This document shows, one piece after another, positions 55,266 to 64,000 of a DNA stretch of 64,000 bases. The notes under the pieces are model-generated. The model was not told the DNA's origin and made no database searches. It saw only the letters and a list, made by a program, of their open reading frames with translations. The stretch spans positions 1-64,000 of the forward strand of contig CAMLCZ010000006.1 in the NCBI GenBank assembly GCA_946478665.1, written 5' to 3'. This DNA is from an uncultured Bartonella sp. Lineage in GTDB: Bacteria; Pseudomonadota; Alphaproteobacteria; Rhizobiales; Rhizobiaceae. Within the stretch, counting starts at the first letter, position 1. Each line of letters begins with the position of its first letter. The translations under genes and the position numbers were made by a program.

Positions 55266-56006
55266 TTAGTCGCGCCAATCCCCCAACATGGCATTCACAA
55301 CGGCAAGAGCTGCAACGGCTGCGGTATCAGCACGCAAAATTCTTGGACCAAGAGGAATGGTTATTACAAATGGTAATTCACGCAACATCGAGCGTTCTTT
55401 ATCACTAAAACCACCTTCAGGACCAATGAGAACCGCCAGTGGTGCCGTTTGCACATTCTTCAAAACTTCGATGGGATTTTGTGTATCAGAGGCTTCATCA
55501 CAAAAAATAAGGCGCCTTTCAGGCTCCCACGTGTCTAACAATTTTTCTAAGGAGATAGGTTCTTTATATTTTGCAAGTGATAGAATTCCGCATTGTTCAG
55601 CAGCTTCAATGATATTTGCCTCTATTCTATCGCCATTAATGCGCGACACTTGTGTGTATTGGGTTAAAACCGGTTGCAAAACCGAAGCCCCCATTTCGAC
55701 AGCTTTTTGCACCATATAATCAAGACGGGCATGCTTTAATGGCGCAAAACAATACATAAGGTCATAAGGTTGAGGTTGTTGTCTTTCCTGATGGATAGTT
55801 TTCAGCGTTACCTGTTTTTTCCTTAACTCTGTAATTTCCGCTAACCATTCCCCATCACAACCATTGAAAAGCAAAACCTTGTCGCCTTGCTTCATGCGCA
55901 AAACGTTTGAAAGATAGTGGGATTGGCGATCGTCCAGATTAACCAACGACTCGGCGATAAGAGGATGATTTAAAAATAATCTTTGCAGTTTGTAATTAGC
56001 GCGCAT
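55266..56006 (-). CDS. rsmE: 16S rRNA m3U1498 methyltransferase
   Basis: SPOUT-family methyltransferase that modifies U1498 of 16S rRNA. The 246-residue protein has the N-terminal PUA-like domain (RLFLNHPLIAESLVNLDDRQSHYLSNVLRMKQGDKVLLFNG in parts), then the knot domain with VLIGPEGGFSDKE and PLGPRILRADTAAVAAL. The ATG at 56006 is preferred to the GTG at 56009. It precedes gshA on the minus strand. Confidence 0.94.
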   Translation of the reverse strand: MRANYKLQRLFLNHPLIAESLVNLDDRQSHYLSNVLRMKQGDKVLLFNGCDGEWLAEITELRKKQVTLKTIHQERQQPQPYDLMYCFAPLKHARLDYMVQKAVEMGASVLQPVLTQYTQVSRINGDRIEANIIEAAEQCGILSLAKYKEPISLEKLLDTWEPERRLIFCDEASDTQNPIEVLKNVQTAPLAVLIGPEGGFSDKERSMLRELPFVITIPLGPRILRADTAAVAALAVVNAMLGDWRD

Positions 56007-56261
56007 CACAAGAAGTTTTCCTAAGATCCATGGGTATCTGTTGCATTAGGAGACACAAATATTTCGAATTTGTCAAAAATCTTAGCAGCTTTTTACAAAA
56101 AGGTGATTGGAAATTATCATAAAATAAAATTATTAAGTGTCCAATAGACTACTCCTCCACACGCTTGATATATGGTGTTTTTGTTGGAAAGCAGCTTAAC
56201 CTTTGTCCCGGGCAAAAGGATGATCTCTTTTGCCCGTTTGTTTGTTTTTTGATGATTCTAG

Positions 56262-58349
56262 ATGACGAATAATGGTGAACAATTAACAGTTTGGAGCGTG
56301 GTTTTTTCTTTAAAAACTTTTGCTGCAGCTGCCTTGGCGCTTTATATTGCTTTTTTATGCGACCTGCCAAACCCATATTGGGCAATGACGGCCGTCTATA
56401 TTGTTGCGCATCCATTATCTGGTGCATTGACCTCCAAAGCTTTTTATCGATTGCTCGGAACCGCAATTGGTGGCTTGGCAACAGTTGTCATGCTTCCCAA
56501 ACTTATACCATCGCCAGAATTAACAACGCTTGGATTAGCTTTATGGCTCGGCGCATGCTTGTTTTTGAGCCTGTTGGATCGTACCCCGCGTGCCTATGTG
56601 GCAATGTTGGCAGGATATACAGCAGGCATCATCGCCTTCATGATCGTCGATACCCCTGAAAAGGTTTTTGAATACGCATCAAACCGTGTTGAAGAGATAA
56701 GTGTTGGCATCATTTGTGCCGCCCTTGTGGGGCGCCTTGTTTTCCCACGTCATGCAGGCCCAATATTGGCCACACGTATCGACAAATGGCTTAAAAACAG
56801 TGCTAACCTTGCCATTATGTGCATCGAAGGAAAAGGCAATACGCTTGAAGCATTAAAAAGCCGGCAAGAACTTGCCATGGACGCAGTGGATCTACGCAGT
56901 TTTACCACGCATGTTACCTATGATACTTCGACATTAAGAACCACTGTTAATGCAATGCGTATCCTACAGAGCCGTATGGTTGCTTTATTGCCAATGGTTG
57001 CTAGTTGTAATGATCTTATTAATCAGCGCACAAAATTGATTAAAGAACAGCTTGGCGGCGTCAGCAACAACGAAAAACTCGATATGTTGATAAAGGAAAC
57101 AATAAGCTGGCTTGCCACCAATAAACCAATGAAGTCAGATGGTTTAATCCGTATAAGAACGCTGCGTGAGTCGATATTGAACGATATTTCGCAATCAAAA
57201 GATTGGGTTGATCTTGTTTCGCGCAATCTGACAGTGCGTCTTGTCGATATCATGCAAATCTATTCGGATTGCTTGCATCTGCGTAACGACATTGTTAATG
57301 GCACCAAACATAAATTACATTGGCACCGTTTTGACTTTCTTGGAAAAATCCGATCAATCCATTACGATTTCGGCATTGCCTTTTTATCAGCCTTTTCGGC
57401 TATATTGGCGGTCTTTATCACTGTGACACTTTGGCGACTAACGGAATGGACCCAAGGCGGAACAGCCGCCATGATGACAGGCATTTTTAGTAGTCTATTT
57501 GCCACTAAAGATGACCCAGTGCCTGCTATCCGTGGAATGCTGAAACAGATTTTTATCGTTCTCATTGTCGCCTTTGTTTTAGAATTTGCCTTATTTCCAA
57601 TCATCGATGGTTTTATACCACTGATGCTCTGTCTCGGACTGGTTCTCATTCCCGCTGGAATTATGATGGCTATACCGTCAAAATTTGCCATGGGCATGAC
57701 ATTGACGGTTAATCTTCCTAATTTGTTGTTGTTACAATCAAAGTTGAACAGCGATTTTTACAGTTTCATCAATATTAACACGGCAATGATATTGGGAATT
57801 ATCATTGCAGCTGCAACCACAAGTATTGTCAGATCTGTGGGAGCAGAATGGAGTGCATTTCGGCTTATCCGTTCTGGCTGGTCCGATATTCTTAATGTTG
57901 CAAAGAAACAAAACAATTCAACAAAGCATAGCCAATTTTTGCATCGTATGCTTGATCGTTACGGGTTGATTGCGCCTCGCTATGCGCTCATACCACCGCA
58001 TTCCGATGTTAGAAAATTCGATATTCTCAAAGATGTACGCGTTGGTCTTGATACGCTTGAATTGCAGCACCTGAAAGATAATCAAGGACCAACAAGCCGA
58101 AGAAATATCAATGAAGTCCTTGACGAACTGGCTTTTTATTATCGCGTAAAAGCAAAAAGTACCGATGAACCTGATGGTGAAGAGCTACTGGGTGCTATTG
58201 ATAGGGCAATTAACTGGATAATCTCGATTCCAGATAGCGAAAGCCATCAGCGAATATCATTTGCATTAACTGGCTTGCGACAAAATCTATTTGGGAATGC
58301 TGAACCTTTTAAGGTTGTTCCCCCTAAATTTAACAGAAGGCATATGTGA
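56262..58349 (+). CDS. FUSC-family aromatic-acid/fusaric-acid exporter (AaeB-like)
   Basis: A 695-residue inner-membrane protein of the aromatic-acid exporter family. It has two membrane blocks, about residues 10-160 (ending KVFEYASNRVEEISVGIICAALVGRLVFPRH) and about 365-525, separated and followed by long cytoplasmic regions. This is the FUSC/AaeB layout. It works with the HlyD adaptor encoded two genes on. The start at 56262 follows a weak site, and the stop overlaps the next gene (ATGA). The substrate (hydroxybenzoates, fusaric acid or others) is not determined. Confidence 0.88.
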   Translation: MTNNGEQLTVWSVVFSLKTFAAAALALYIAFLCDLPNPYWAMTAVYIVAHPLSGALTSKAFYRLLGTAIGGLATVVMLPKLIPSPELTTLGLALWLGACLFLSLLDRTPRAYVAMLAGYTAGIIAFMIVDTPEKVFEYASNRVEEISVGIICAALVGRLVFPRHAGPILATRIDKWLKNSANLAIMCIEGKGNTLEALKSRQELAMDAVDLRSFTTHVTYDTSTLRTTVNAMRILQSRMVALLPMVASCNDLINQRTKLIKEQLGGVSNNEKLDMLIKETISWLATNKPMKSDGLIRIRTLRESILNDISQSKDWVDLVSRNLTVRLVDIMQIYSDCLHLRNDIVNGTKHKLHWHRFDFLGKIRSIHYDFGIAFLSAFSAILAVFITVTLWRLTEWTQGGTAAMMTGIFSSLFATKDDPVPAIRGMLKQIFIVLIVAFVLEFALFPIIDGFIPLMLCLGLVLIPAGIMMAIPSKFAMGMTLTVNLPNLLLLQSKLNSDFYSFININTAMILGIIIAAATTSIVRSVGAEWSAFRLIRSGWSDILNVAKKQNNSTKHSQFLHRMLDRYGLIAPRYALIPPHSDVRKFDILKDVRVGLDTLELQHLKDNQGPTSRRNINEVLDELAFYYRVKAKSTDEPDGEELLGAIDRAINWIISIPDSESHQRISFALTGLRQNLFGNAEPFKVVPPKFNRRHM

Positions 58350-58552
58350 TGAATCCCGAAGTCGATATTTACGGCGTATATATCCCGACACTTGGTGTTC
58401 TTGCACTGGTGAGTTACTTTTTGAATGTAGGGTTACAAAAACTAATCACACATCTGCGGTTCCAACGCTTTATCTGGCACCATGCTTTATTCGCTGCTGC
58501 CACTTATTTCATCATATTAAGTATTCTTTCGATTATTGTAACACGGGTTTAA
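58346..58552 (+). CDS. DUF1656 small membrane protein (AaeX-like)
   Basis: A 68-residue protein with two hydrophobic helices (TLGVLALVSYFLNVGLQ and FAAATYFIILSILSIIVT), the family layout of DUF1656/AaeX that accompanies AaeA/AaeB pumps. Its ATG overlaps the stop of the exporter gene by 4 bases, and the adaptor gene follows 5 bases later. Role in the pump unknown. Confidence 0.88.
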   Translation: MMNPEVDIYGVYIPTLGVLALVSYFLNVGLQKLITHLRFQRFIWHHALFAAATYFIILSILSIIVTRV

Positions 58553-58557
58553 CGGAT

Positions 58558-59439
58558 ATGAATAAACTTATCGCCAACTCCGGTCGTATATTTTTTACCG
58601 TCGTCATGGTTGCGATTGCCAGTCTTCTTCTTTGGCATTTATGGGATTATTACATGAACGATCCATGGACGAGAGATGGCAAAATAAGTGCGGACGTTGT
58701 GCGCGTCGCACCTGACGTTTCGGGACTCGTCACGGAAGTTGATGTTGTCGACAACCAGATGGTAAGAAAAGGCGATATTATTTTCAAAATTGACCCAGAG
58801 CGTTTTGAACTAGCATTGGAAGATGCAAAAGCACAAATAGACAATGCTAAAGCTGCCCATGACCAGGCTAAACGTGATCTAGAGCGTTATCGCAAACTTG
58901 ATGACGCGACAGTTACACGACAACAACTGGAAACAGCCGAAATGCAAGAACTGCAAACGGCCGCGGCATACAGAAAAGCGCAAGTGCAACTGGATACTGC
59001 AAAGCTTGATCTTGCACGGTCTACTGTGCGCGCAAGCGTCAATGGAAAAATGACCAATTTCTCTCTTCAACCTGGTGAATATGTGACGCGTGGACAACCC
59101 GTGACCGCATTGGTTGATACCGATTCCTATTATGCTTCAGGATATTTTGAAGAAAATAAACTTGATCGAATCCATATTGCTAATCGCGTTACCATTCACA
59201 TTATGGGTTCAGATACCGTTTTGACCGGCGTTGTTGAAGGTTTTGCAGCAGGTATTGAAGATCGTGAGAGATCAGAATCATCAAGTTTGCTCGCCAATGT
59301 AGCACCTACATTCAATTGGGTACGGTTGGCACAACGTGTACCGGTAAGAATTAAACTCGATCCGGTTCCTGAAAATATCCATCTTGTTGCTGGTCGTACA
59401 ATCAGTGTCGCTATCAAGGAAGATCGTAAAGCCCATTAA
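58558..59439 (+). CDS. HlyD-family membrane fusion protein (AaeA-like)
   Basis: Periplasmic adaptor of the aromatic-acid pump. The correct start is the ATG at 58558 (MNKLIANSGRIFF), giving 293 residues; the same frame runs upstream across the previous gene and is not coding there. One N-terminal helix (ITFFTV-type segment TVVMVAIASLLLWHLW), then DPWTRDGKISADVVRVAPDVSGLVTEV, a short coiled coil (about residues 85-145) and a beta-barrel. The order exporter - DUF1656 - adaptor matches the aae cluster reversed. No LysR (AaeR) gene is adjacent. Confidence 0.9.
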   Translation: MNKLIANSGRIFFTVVMVAIASLLLWHLWDYYMNDPWTRDGKISADVVRVAPDVSGLVTEVDVVDNQMVRKGDIIFKIDPERFELALEDAKAQIDNAKAAHDQAKRDLERYRKLDDATVTRQQLETAEMQELQTAAAYRKAQVQLDTAKLDLARSTVRASVNGKMTNFSLQPGEYVTRGQPVTALVDTDSYYASGYFEENKLDRIHIANRVTIHIMGSDTVLTGVVEGFAAGIEDRERSESSSLLANVAPTFNWVRLAQRVPVRIKLDPVPENIHLVAGRTISVAIKEDRKAH

Positions 59440-59600
59440 TGCAGTGACAGTGATGCAACATATTTAACTTTTTTTTACTCTAACGCAAAAAAGCTGCGAA
59501 ATAAGCTTTTCATGCATTGTCGAAAAAAAAAGTTAGCTATATGACTTCTTCAAATTCATTGATTGCATTTCAAAACAGCACTTCTGATTGGAGATATAAT

Positions 59601-59744
59601 ATGTCTGCAAAGAGAGCCACTTTGGTGACTGTCGCTGCGCTTTTCACCTTTATACTTGTGGCAGCCGGTATCGGCTCAGTAGGTGCAAGCGACAAACAGT
59701 TTATCACCAACGATGGATATGGCATTCATGCGTCTTCCCGTTGA
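59601..59744 (+). CDS. Tiny exported protein, 47 residues
   Basis: The ATG at 59601 has GGAG 7 bases upstream. The peptide has a basic N-terminus (MSAKRA), a hydrophobic segment (TLVTVAALFTFILVAAGIGSVGA) resembling a signal peptide with a possible cleavage after VGA, and a short polar tail of about 17 residues (SDKQFITNDGYGIHASSR). A perfect terminator follows 30 bases later, supporting a real short transcript. I recognise no family. Confidence 0.6.
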   Translation: MSAKRATLVTVAALFTFILVAAGIGSVGASDKQFITNDGYGIHASSR

Positions 59745-59773
59745 TAATTATCAACGTAACGGATGATAAACTT

Positions 59774-59801
59774 AAGGGGCTCAATTGAGCCCCTTCTTTT
59801 T
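59774..59801 (+). terminator. Terminator after the tiny exported protein gene
   Basis: A perfect 22-base palindrome AAGGGGCTCAATTGAGCCCC-TT (59774-59795) is followed by a T-rich tract. Confidence 0.88.
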
Positions 59802-59846
59802 GTCTTTTAAATGTTTTTATGATCGATCATAGAGCAATCAGGTTCA

Positions 59847-60674
59847 TCAGCCTAAGAACTCATCAGGGTTAGGCCCCATGCGCCCGTCAATTTTATCCAA
59901 TGACGCGATTTTATCATGGTCTGATGCTGTTAGCTTGAAGTCGAATATATCGAAATTCTCGGCCATCCGTGCTGCTGATTGTGATTTCGGAATAGCAATT
60001 GTTCCCAATTCCATATGCCAACGAAGAACGATTTGAGCCACTGTTTTGCTATGTTCTTCAGCAATGGATTGCAACAATGGATCATCAAAAAAAAGTCCCC
60101 GTCCCAATGGAGCCCAAGCTTCTGTTAAAATGTTATTTTTCTCGTGAAATATACGGAGTTCTTTTTGCTGGAATTGAGGGTGCAACTCAACCTGATTAAC
60201 AGCTGGTGCAACACCTGTTTCCTTTAACAAGCGTTCAAGATCTGCAATTCGGAAATTACACACACCTATAGAGCGAACGCGGTTTTCTTGACGCAATCTT
60301 ATCAGTGCTTTCCATGTCTCAACAAATTGGTCGCGCACGGGCATGGGCCAATGTATCAAATACATATCAATTGTCTTTACGCCCAATCGTTTTGCACTTT
60401 CATCAAAGGCTTTGAGTGTTTCATCATAACCCTGATCGCTATTCCAAACCTTGGTGGTAACAAAGATTTTTTCTCGCGCAATATCTGATGCTGCTATGCC
60501 ACGCCCCACGCCGCCTTCATTATTATAAATCTTGGCGGTATCAATATGTCGGTATCCGGTTTTTAATGCCTGAAGAACGGAACCTTCTGCATCTTCATCA
60601 GAAATTTTCCAAACACCATAACCTAATTGCGGAATAGTGTTGCCATCATTCATTTTTAGAACAGGTACACTCAT
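59847..60674 (-). CDS. Aldo/keto reductase (DkgA-like)
   Basis: NADPH-dependent carbonyl reductase of 275 residues with the AKR catalytic tetrad Asp45, Tyr50, Lys75 and His108 (HIDTAKIYNNEGGVG, TTKVW, YLIHWPMP) and the coenzyme-binding segment AIPKSQSAARMAENFDIFDF near the C-terminus. It is most like 2,5-diketo-D-gluconate reductases and methylglyoxal reductases (AKR5). Single gene; substrate not determined. Confidence 0.9.
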   Translation of the reverse strand: MSVPVLKMNDGNTIPQLGYGVWKISDEDAEGSVLQALKTGYRHIDTAKIYNNEGGVGRGIAASDIAREKIFVTTKVWNSDQGYDETLKAFDESAKRLGVKTIDMYLIHWPMPVRDQFVETWKALIRLRQENRVRSIGVCNFRIADLERLLKETGVAPAVNQVELHPQFQQKELRIFHEKNNILTEAWAPLGRGLFFDDPLLQSIAEEHSKTVAQIVLRWHMELGTIAIPKSQSAARMAENFDIFDFKLTASDHDKIASLDKIDGRMGPNPDEFLG

Positions 60675-60937
60675 TTATCTACTTTCCATATTTTATATTC
60701 AGTACCATTCTACTCCATCAACTTATCTAATACAACAAGTTGCGAGAACGTGAATTAATACTTAAATTTATTATATAAAATTTTCCGCGGAAAAAAATTA
60801 TAGATATATTAAATTTTATATATACTTTAGTATAATTATTTTAAATGAATTACAATTTGAATAAAATTTACAAAATATATTATTTATAGATTCATAATAT
60901 TTTGAATTTCAAAAGAAATACCAAAATCAACCAAGTC

Positions 60938-61618
60938 TTACGCGCCATTCAGCCGCTTTGACCAATCTTCAATATTATGACTTGCCAGTCTTTTTTCTGA
61001 AAGTTTCCGCCAACTTGGAGCAAGTAGATCAAGGTTCGCTATCTTCGAAAGTTCTTCTCTATCGTTTCGTGTGACATATAAAGCTCGCCATAAACGATAA
61101 ATCGTCCATTCTTCACACTTTCTTTCGATACGTTTGAGCTCATCAGATAGTTTAACCGGCCCTTCCTGTAATACCCTATAATACCACCCTGTTCTGCCAC
61201 TATTTTGCACTCTTAAGGCCATATCAGGCATAGAAAACCTTAAATTGAGTTTGAAGCAAGGTTGCCGTCCCTGTGATACTTCAATGATGGCACTACCCAA
61301 ACGAAAGACATCGCCAACGGAAATGTCTTTTTCAGTCATTCCTACAGTAGAGAGATTTTCGCCAAAAGCTCCGGGAGCATCAAAAACGGCACAATTGTCC
61401 AATTCTGTTTTCCAGAAAGCATAATGGCCAAAATCATAATGATGAACCGCTTTTTCTACACCACCATGGTGTTTTTTATCAGCCTGATCGTCACCAATAA
61501 AGCCAGTCTTGGTCAACATAACCTCACCCTGTATCGCGGCTTTATTGATACCACTCAAAACACCTTCATTCCCAAGAGGGGTAATTCCGCCAATTCTAAG
61601 TGACAAGAGTTCAACCAT
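60938..61618 (-). CDS. MOSC-domain protein (YiiM-like)
   Basis: A 226-residue molybdenum-cofactor-binding protein. The MOSC domain spans about residues 10-165, with GDDQADKKHHGGVEKAVHHYD, PGAFGENLSTVG and the Moco-binding Cys in SQGRQPCFKLNLRF. The YiiM-type C-terminal helical extension follows. YiiM reduces N-hydroxylated bases such as 6-hydroxylaminopurine in E. coli; a detoxification role is likely by family. Upstream and downstream sequences are AT-rich. Confidence 0.87.
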   Translation of the reverse strand: MVELLSLRIGGITPLGNEGVLSGINKAAIQGEVMLTKTGFIGDDQADKKHHGGVEKAVHHYDFGHYAFWKTELDNCAVFDAPGAFGENLSTVGMTEKDISVGDVFRLGSAIIEVSQGRQPCFKLNLRFSMPDMALRVQNSGRTGWYYRVLQEGPVKLSDELKRIERKCEEWTIYRLWRALYVTRNDREELSKIANLDLLAPSWRKLSEKRLASHNIEDWSKRLNGA

Positions 61619-61757
61619 TATTTTTCTCTCATATTACTGCGGTGAGCAAATTGTTTACAATAGAGATTGTATTTACAACTATTTGAAAAATATTATAAAA
61701 ATTTTACAAATGCACAGTCAATCTAAATATTGGAATATTGGTGATTGGAATGACTTC

Positions 61758-63653
61758 TTACTGTTCAATATCCAATGGATACTGCTTTATATTGATATTT
61801 CCTTTAGGAAAATCTGCGCCATTCATTGAAAAACTATGTGGCTTTTGCAAACTATTTTTCAGACAAGTTACATCACCGCAATTTCCGTCGGAACGGGGAC
61901 TTTTTTCTAAAACTGATTGCAAAGCAATGGTGTAATCCTTGACATTAGCCGCCTCTGTTTGCAACTTGGCGCTACCTTTTGTTGATAAGACCCAATTGCC
62001 CATATGCATGACCGATTTATTAACATCGAGATTTCTATTTTTGATAGCGGCTTGAATGTCCCAACGATCAAAACTTGTCTTTGCATTTTCCGAGTTCGAT
62101 AAAACAAAAGCGGTATTGTTACCAAGCATTGAACGCAGATTATCGATACTATATCCCTTCAACCGTCCCGACTGGATATTCAACGTTAATTGCCCGTCCA
62201 TTTTTGCAGCCAGTTCTGACCAACGGCTGAATGGTGCATGCATTAATAATATGAAGCCGGTCTTTGCCTCTATGATTGATGGTTTATCAAGAAATTTCGC
62301 CAATGTTTTAACATCGACATTGCTTCCCGAAATACGCCCTTCCAAATAGGCATTGCCATCAATTCTATTAATTTGGATATTGCATTGTATGGAGCCACCA
62401 AATGCATTTGCATTTCCGAGGTCAAATATTCCATGACCATTCCGAATCTGAATTGCTGCTGCCAGATTATTGAGTGTAACATTGCCAAATGTTGCTTCTG
62501 GTGCAGAAACACGAAGATCAAGGCCGATCTTATCCAGCACCGTCAAATCGAGCTTCTCATTCCTATCCTCATCAGGAAAAAACGCGGAAATCAATGTGTC
62601 GAGATCAAGCCCATCAAAAGCAAGTGAGCCCGTGGTAACAGGTTGACCATTTTGAACATTGGTCTCCAATGCTCCCCTTGCATTATCGTTGCCTAATTTT
62701 AAAAACACATCATTCAGTTGAACATGACCAGATTGGGCTTGCAAACGAGATTCCCAGACGAGCGGCACTTTTACGCCCTGCCCTAAAACCTGATGGTACC
62801 CAACCCAGTTAAGTGTCTGGTTCCAAGCTGGGGATCGCGCTGATAGATGGCCATCGAAAAAAAAGTTATCGGAAAGTCTCCCCTTGCCTTCAAATGTTAT
62901 GCCACCGCTCCGTGAATTAAAACTGGCTTTGATTTGACTTTGTCCACCTGACAAAAATAATAATGCCTGTGCTGCATCAATATTAAGTTCTGTCAATTGT
63001 CCATGCCAGCGTGCATTGGAATGAAAATATGCAGCCCGCGTTGTTTCTGGCCATTCCATAACAGCATTCAGATCGGTAATTTTTTCTGAATTACCGTCGA
63101 GAGTTTCACGATAGATCAACTCACCATTTTCAATGACAATGCGTCCAAAAGGCTGGTTAAGCAAACGCGTTGTATCAGGATTATTGGGATTTTTAGCAAC
63201 AATTTCACGCGCTTCGCGCACTGCCGATCCAAATGTACCTTGAGAGCGTGAAAGGGTACCAAAAAAATCAGATACAGTCTTTACCGGCTCGTCCATAACA
63301 AAACGTGGATGAATAATGCGTGTCTGTGAAAATGATATACGCCCCAACAAGGCATCTATGAGCGACAAATCGACTTCTATCCGTTCAGCTTCCATCAATG
63401 GCACACTATCATCTGTCATTGATGTTAAGGTAACACCTGAAAGTGACGCTCTTGGATAAGGAAAAAGATTGAGGCGAGGAGCTTCTCGCAATTGAACATT
63501 ATAACCTGTCCAAGCACTAAGATCTTGCGCAAGACGAACACGGATAGCATCGGTAGAAACAAGTGCTGGTAGTGTTAGCGCAACTGCTACAATAGCCAGC
63601 ACTAAGACAACAATCACACCAATAACAATTCTCGTTGCTCTATTGCGCACCAT
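61758..63653 (-). CDS. AsmA-family protein
   Basis: A 631-residue inner-membrane-anchored protein. It has one N-terminal helix (IVIGVIVVLVLAIVAVALTLPALV, residues 9-32), then a long periplasmic beta-rich AsmA/YhjG-like region (WTGYNVQLREAPRLNLFPYPRASLSGV near 47-75) and a C-terminal AsmA_2-like part (LTLNIQSGRLKGYSIDNLRSML). AsmA-like proteins are bridge-like lipid-transfer candidates between the membranes. The C-terminus, about 50 residues, is Pro/Ser-rich and atypical. AAAGGG precedes the start. Single gene. Confidence 0.87.
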   Translation of the reverse strand: MVRNRATRIVIGVIVVLVLAIVAVALTLPALVSTDAIRVRLAQDLSAWTGYNVQLREAPRLNLFPYPRASLSGVTLTSMTDDSVPLMEAERIEVDLSLIDALLGRISFSQTRIIHPRFVMDEPVKTVSDFFGTLSRSQGTFGSAVREAREIVAKNPNNPDTTRLLNQPFGRIVIENGELIYRETLDGNSEKITDLNAVMEWPETTRAAYFHSNARWHGQLTELNIDAAQALLFLSGGQSQIKASFNSRSGGITFEGKGRLSDNFFFDGHLSARSPAWNQTLNWVGYHQVLGQGVKVPLVWESRLQAQSGHVQLNDVFLKLGNDNARGALETNVQNGQPVTTGSLAFDGLDLDTLISAFFPDEDRNEKLDLTVLDKIGLDLRVSAPEATFGNVTLNNLAAAIQIRNGHGIFDLGNANAFGGSIQCNIQINRIDGNAYLEGRISGSNVDVKTLAKFLDKPSIIEAKTGFILLMHAPFSRWSELAAKMDGQLTLNIQSGRLKGYSIDNLRSMLGNNTAFVLSNSENAKTSFDRWDIQAAIKNRNLDVNKSVMHMGNWVLSTKGSAKLQTEAANVKDYTIALQSVLEKSPRSDGNCGDVTCLKNSLQKPHSFSMNGADFPKGNINIKQYPLDIEQ

Positions 63654-63753
63654 TACCCTTTACTCTCTGTTAACCATAACAGAGTAGAACCGGATTACAT
63701 TTCGGCTTCCAGTGAAAAACTTGTTTCTGAAATGCCCTTGTTTAAATTTTATT

Positions 63754-63780
63754 ACCGGGCTTTTTAGCCCGGTTTTTTTT
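63754..63780. terminator. Terminator between the AsmA gene and the right-edge deacetylase gene
   Basis: ACCGGGC (63754-63760) and GCCCGGT (63767-63773) with a T-rich loop are followed by T residues on the plus strand and preceded by AT-rich DNA. The visible gene ending here is the minus-strand deacetylase. Confidence 0.6.
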
Positions 63781-63836
63781 AATCGAATTTTGTGCTTTCG
63801 ACAATGGGGCACCACCACTGAATGTCCCTATTTTGT

Positions 63837-64000
63837 TTAACGGCATAGGCACTTAGCTAGAAAATGTAATATAGTATCATTCCTACGGATACTATGACGT
63901 GGCAATTCATAATCATTTTCACTACCACGGGCGCGCCCTTTTTGTGTTGTGACAGCAAACTTATAGCCAGCTTTTGCAACCAACTGGCGAACAATGTCAT
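63837..64000 (-). CDS. 3' end of a polysaccharide deacetylase-family gene (partial)
   Basis: The last 53 codons of a minus-strand gene enter from the right edge and end at a TAA (complement of 63837-63839). The translated end reads VAKAGYKFAVTTQKGRA, then NDYELPRHSIRRND and a short hydrophobic tail. The AGYKFAVTT and LPRHSIRRND elements are typical of the C-terminus of NodB-type polysaccharide deacetylases. The catalytic part lies outside the window, so the activity cannot be checked. Confidence 0.7.
   Translation of the reverse strand, partial: DIVRQLVAKAGYKFAVTTQKGRARGSENDYELPRHSIRRNDTILHFLAKCLCR

Noticed and set aside
58291-58557. Upstream extension of the AaeA-like frame
   Set aside because: It runs through the DUF1656 gene in another frame and lacks signal- or membrane-like sequence. 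The ATG at 58558 fits the family.
1-64000. Mobile elements, CRISPR arrays, tRNA genes or a replication origin
   Set aside because: I found no transposase or integrase reading frame, no regularly spaced repeats, no tRNA T-loop pattern with a matching cloverleaf, and no clustered DnaA boxes.

Overview
The window looks like chromosomal DNA of a low-GC alphaproteobacterium of the Rhizobiales (Hyphomicrobiales), most likely close to Bartonella or Brucella relatives with a less reduced genome. The basis is the set of families present: plant-type glutamate-cysteine ligase, three-subunit PntAA/PntAB/PntB transhydrogenase, PLP ornithine/lysine decarboxylase of the DAP-decarboxylase fold, FMN L-lactate dehydrogenase, a CnoX-type thioredoxin with an intact WCGPC motif and a COG0523 GTPase paired with a WD40 protein. 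The DNA is AT-rich and uses several TTG/GTG starts. Genus assignment is inference. No rRNA, tRNA, CRISPR array, prophage or insertion sequence was recognised, so this is mostly ordinary core/accessory chromosome.

Layout. 0-3.3 kb: zinc uptake, znuA divergent from znuC-znuB-zur. 3.4-7.3 kb: EmrAB-type drug efflux pair and a Fe-ADH-fold enzyme that has lost most metal ligands. 7.5-12.7 kb: ornithine/lysine decarboxylase with a long structured leader, a LysR regulator, a DUF533 protein, KDPG aldolase and ferredoxin-NADP reductase. 13-19.9 kb: phosphohexomutase, ABM monooxygenase, xanthine/uracil-type permease, CueR-like regulator, L-lactate dehydrogenase, alanine racemase. 19.9-24.5 kb: glycine cleavage operon gcvT-gcvH-gcvP (minus strand) behind a tandem glycine riboswitch. 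24.5-30.3 kb: crcB, prolyl-tRNA editing protein, CnoX, Lon-N domain protein, Trm112-like protein, leuB and asd. 31-34 kb: a small membrane protein and the methionine importer metQ-metN-metI. 34.4-43.9 kb: tex, nemA-like ene-reductase, WD40/COG0523 zinc-related pair, creatininase-family amidohydrolase, MarR and LacI regulators, class I glutamine amidotransferase-like hydrolase. 44-50.6 kb: pntAA-pntAB-pntB, nnrS-like gene, SAF-domain dehydrogenase, MaoC-like hydratase. 51-56 kb: rpsU, TPR lipoprotein, baeRF-like protein, and an rsmE-gshA operon. 56.2-64 kb: aaeB-aaeX-aaeA-type efflux operon, tiny exported protein, aldo/keto reductase, MOSC protein, AsmA protein, and the 3' end of a polysaccharide deacetylase gene that runs off the right edge.

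The most interesting locus is the leader of asd (about 28.96-29.23 kb). It holds a possible promoter and a 38-codon open reading frame with a strong Shine-Dalgarno sequence. That frame ends in consecutive Lys-Lys-Thr-Thr-Lys-Lys-Ile-Ile codons, all aspartate-family amino acids made downstream of Asd. The codon run sits in the loop of a possible 7-bp stem, directly followed by a GC-rich three-way-junction fold whose closing stem pairs with part of the asd Shine-Dalgarno. This looks like a translational attenuator for aspartate-family amino-acid synthesis that I do not recognise as a described element. The decarboxylase gene at 7.5 kb also has a roughly 440-nt, GC-rich, hairpin-rich leader matching the position of the alphaproteobacterial speF RNA motif.

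Several genes form functional groups. Zinc homeostasis is represented by Zur/ZnuABC and, 36 kb away, the His-rich COG0523 GTPase with its WD40 partner. One-carbon and methionine metabolism is represented by gcvTHP and metQNI. Redox and thiol balance is represented by pnt, gshA, fpr and cnoX. Multidrug or aromatic-acid export is represented by emrAB-like and aaeBXA-like operons.
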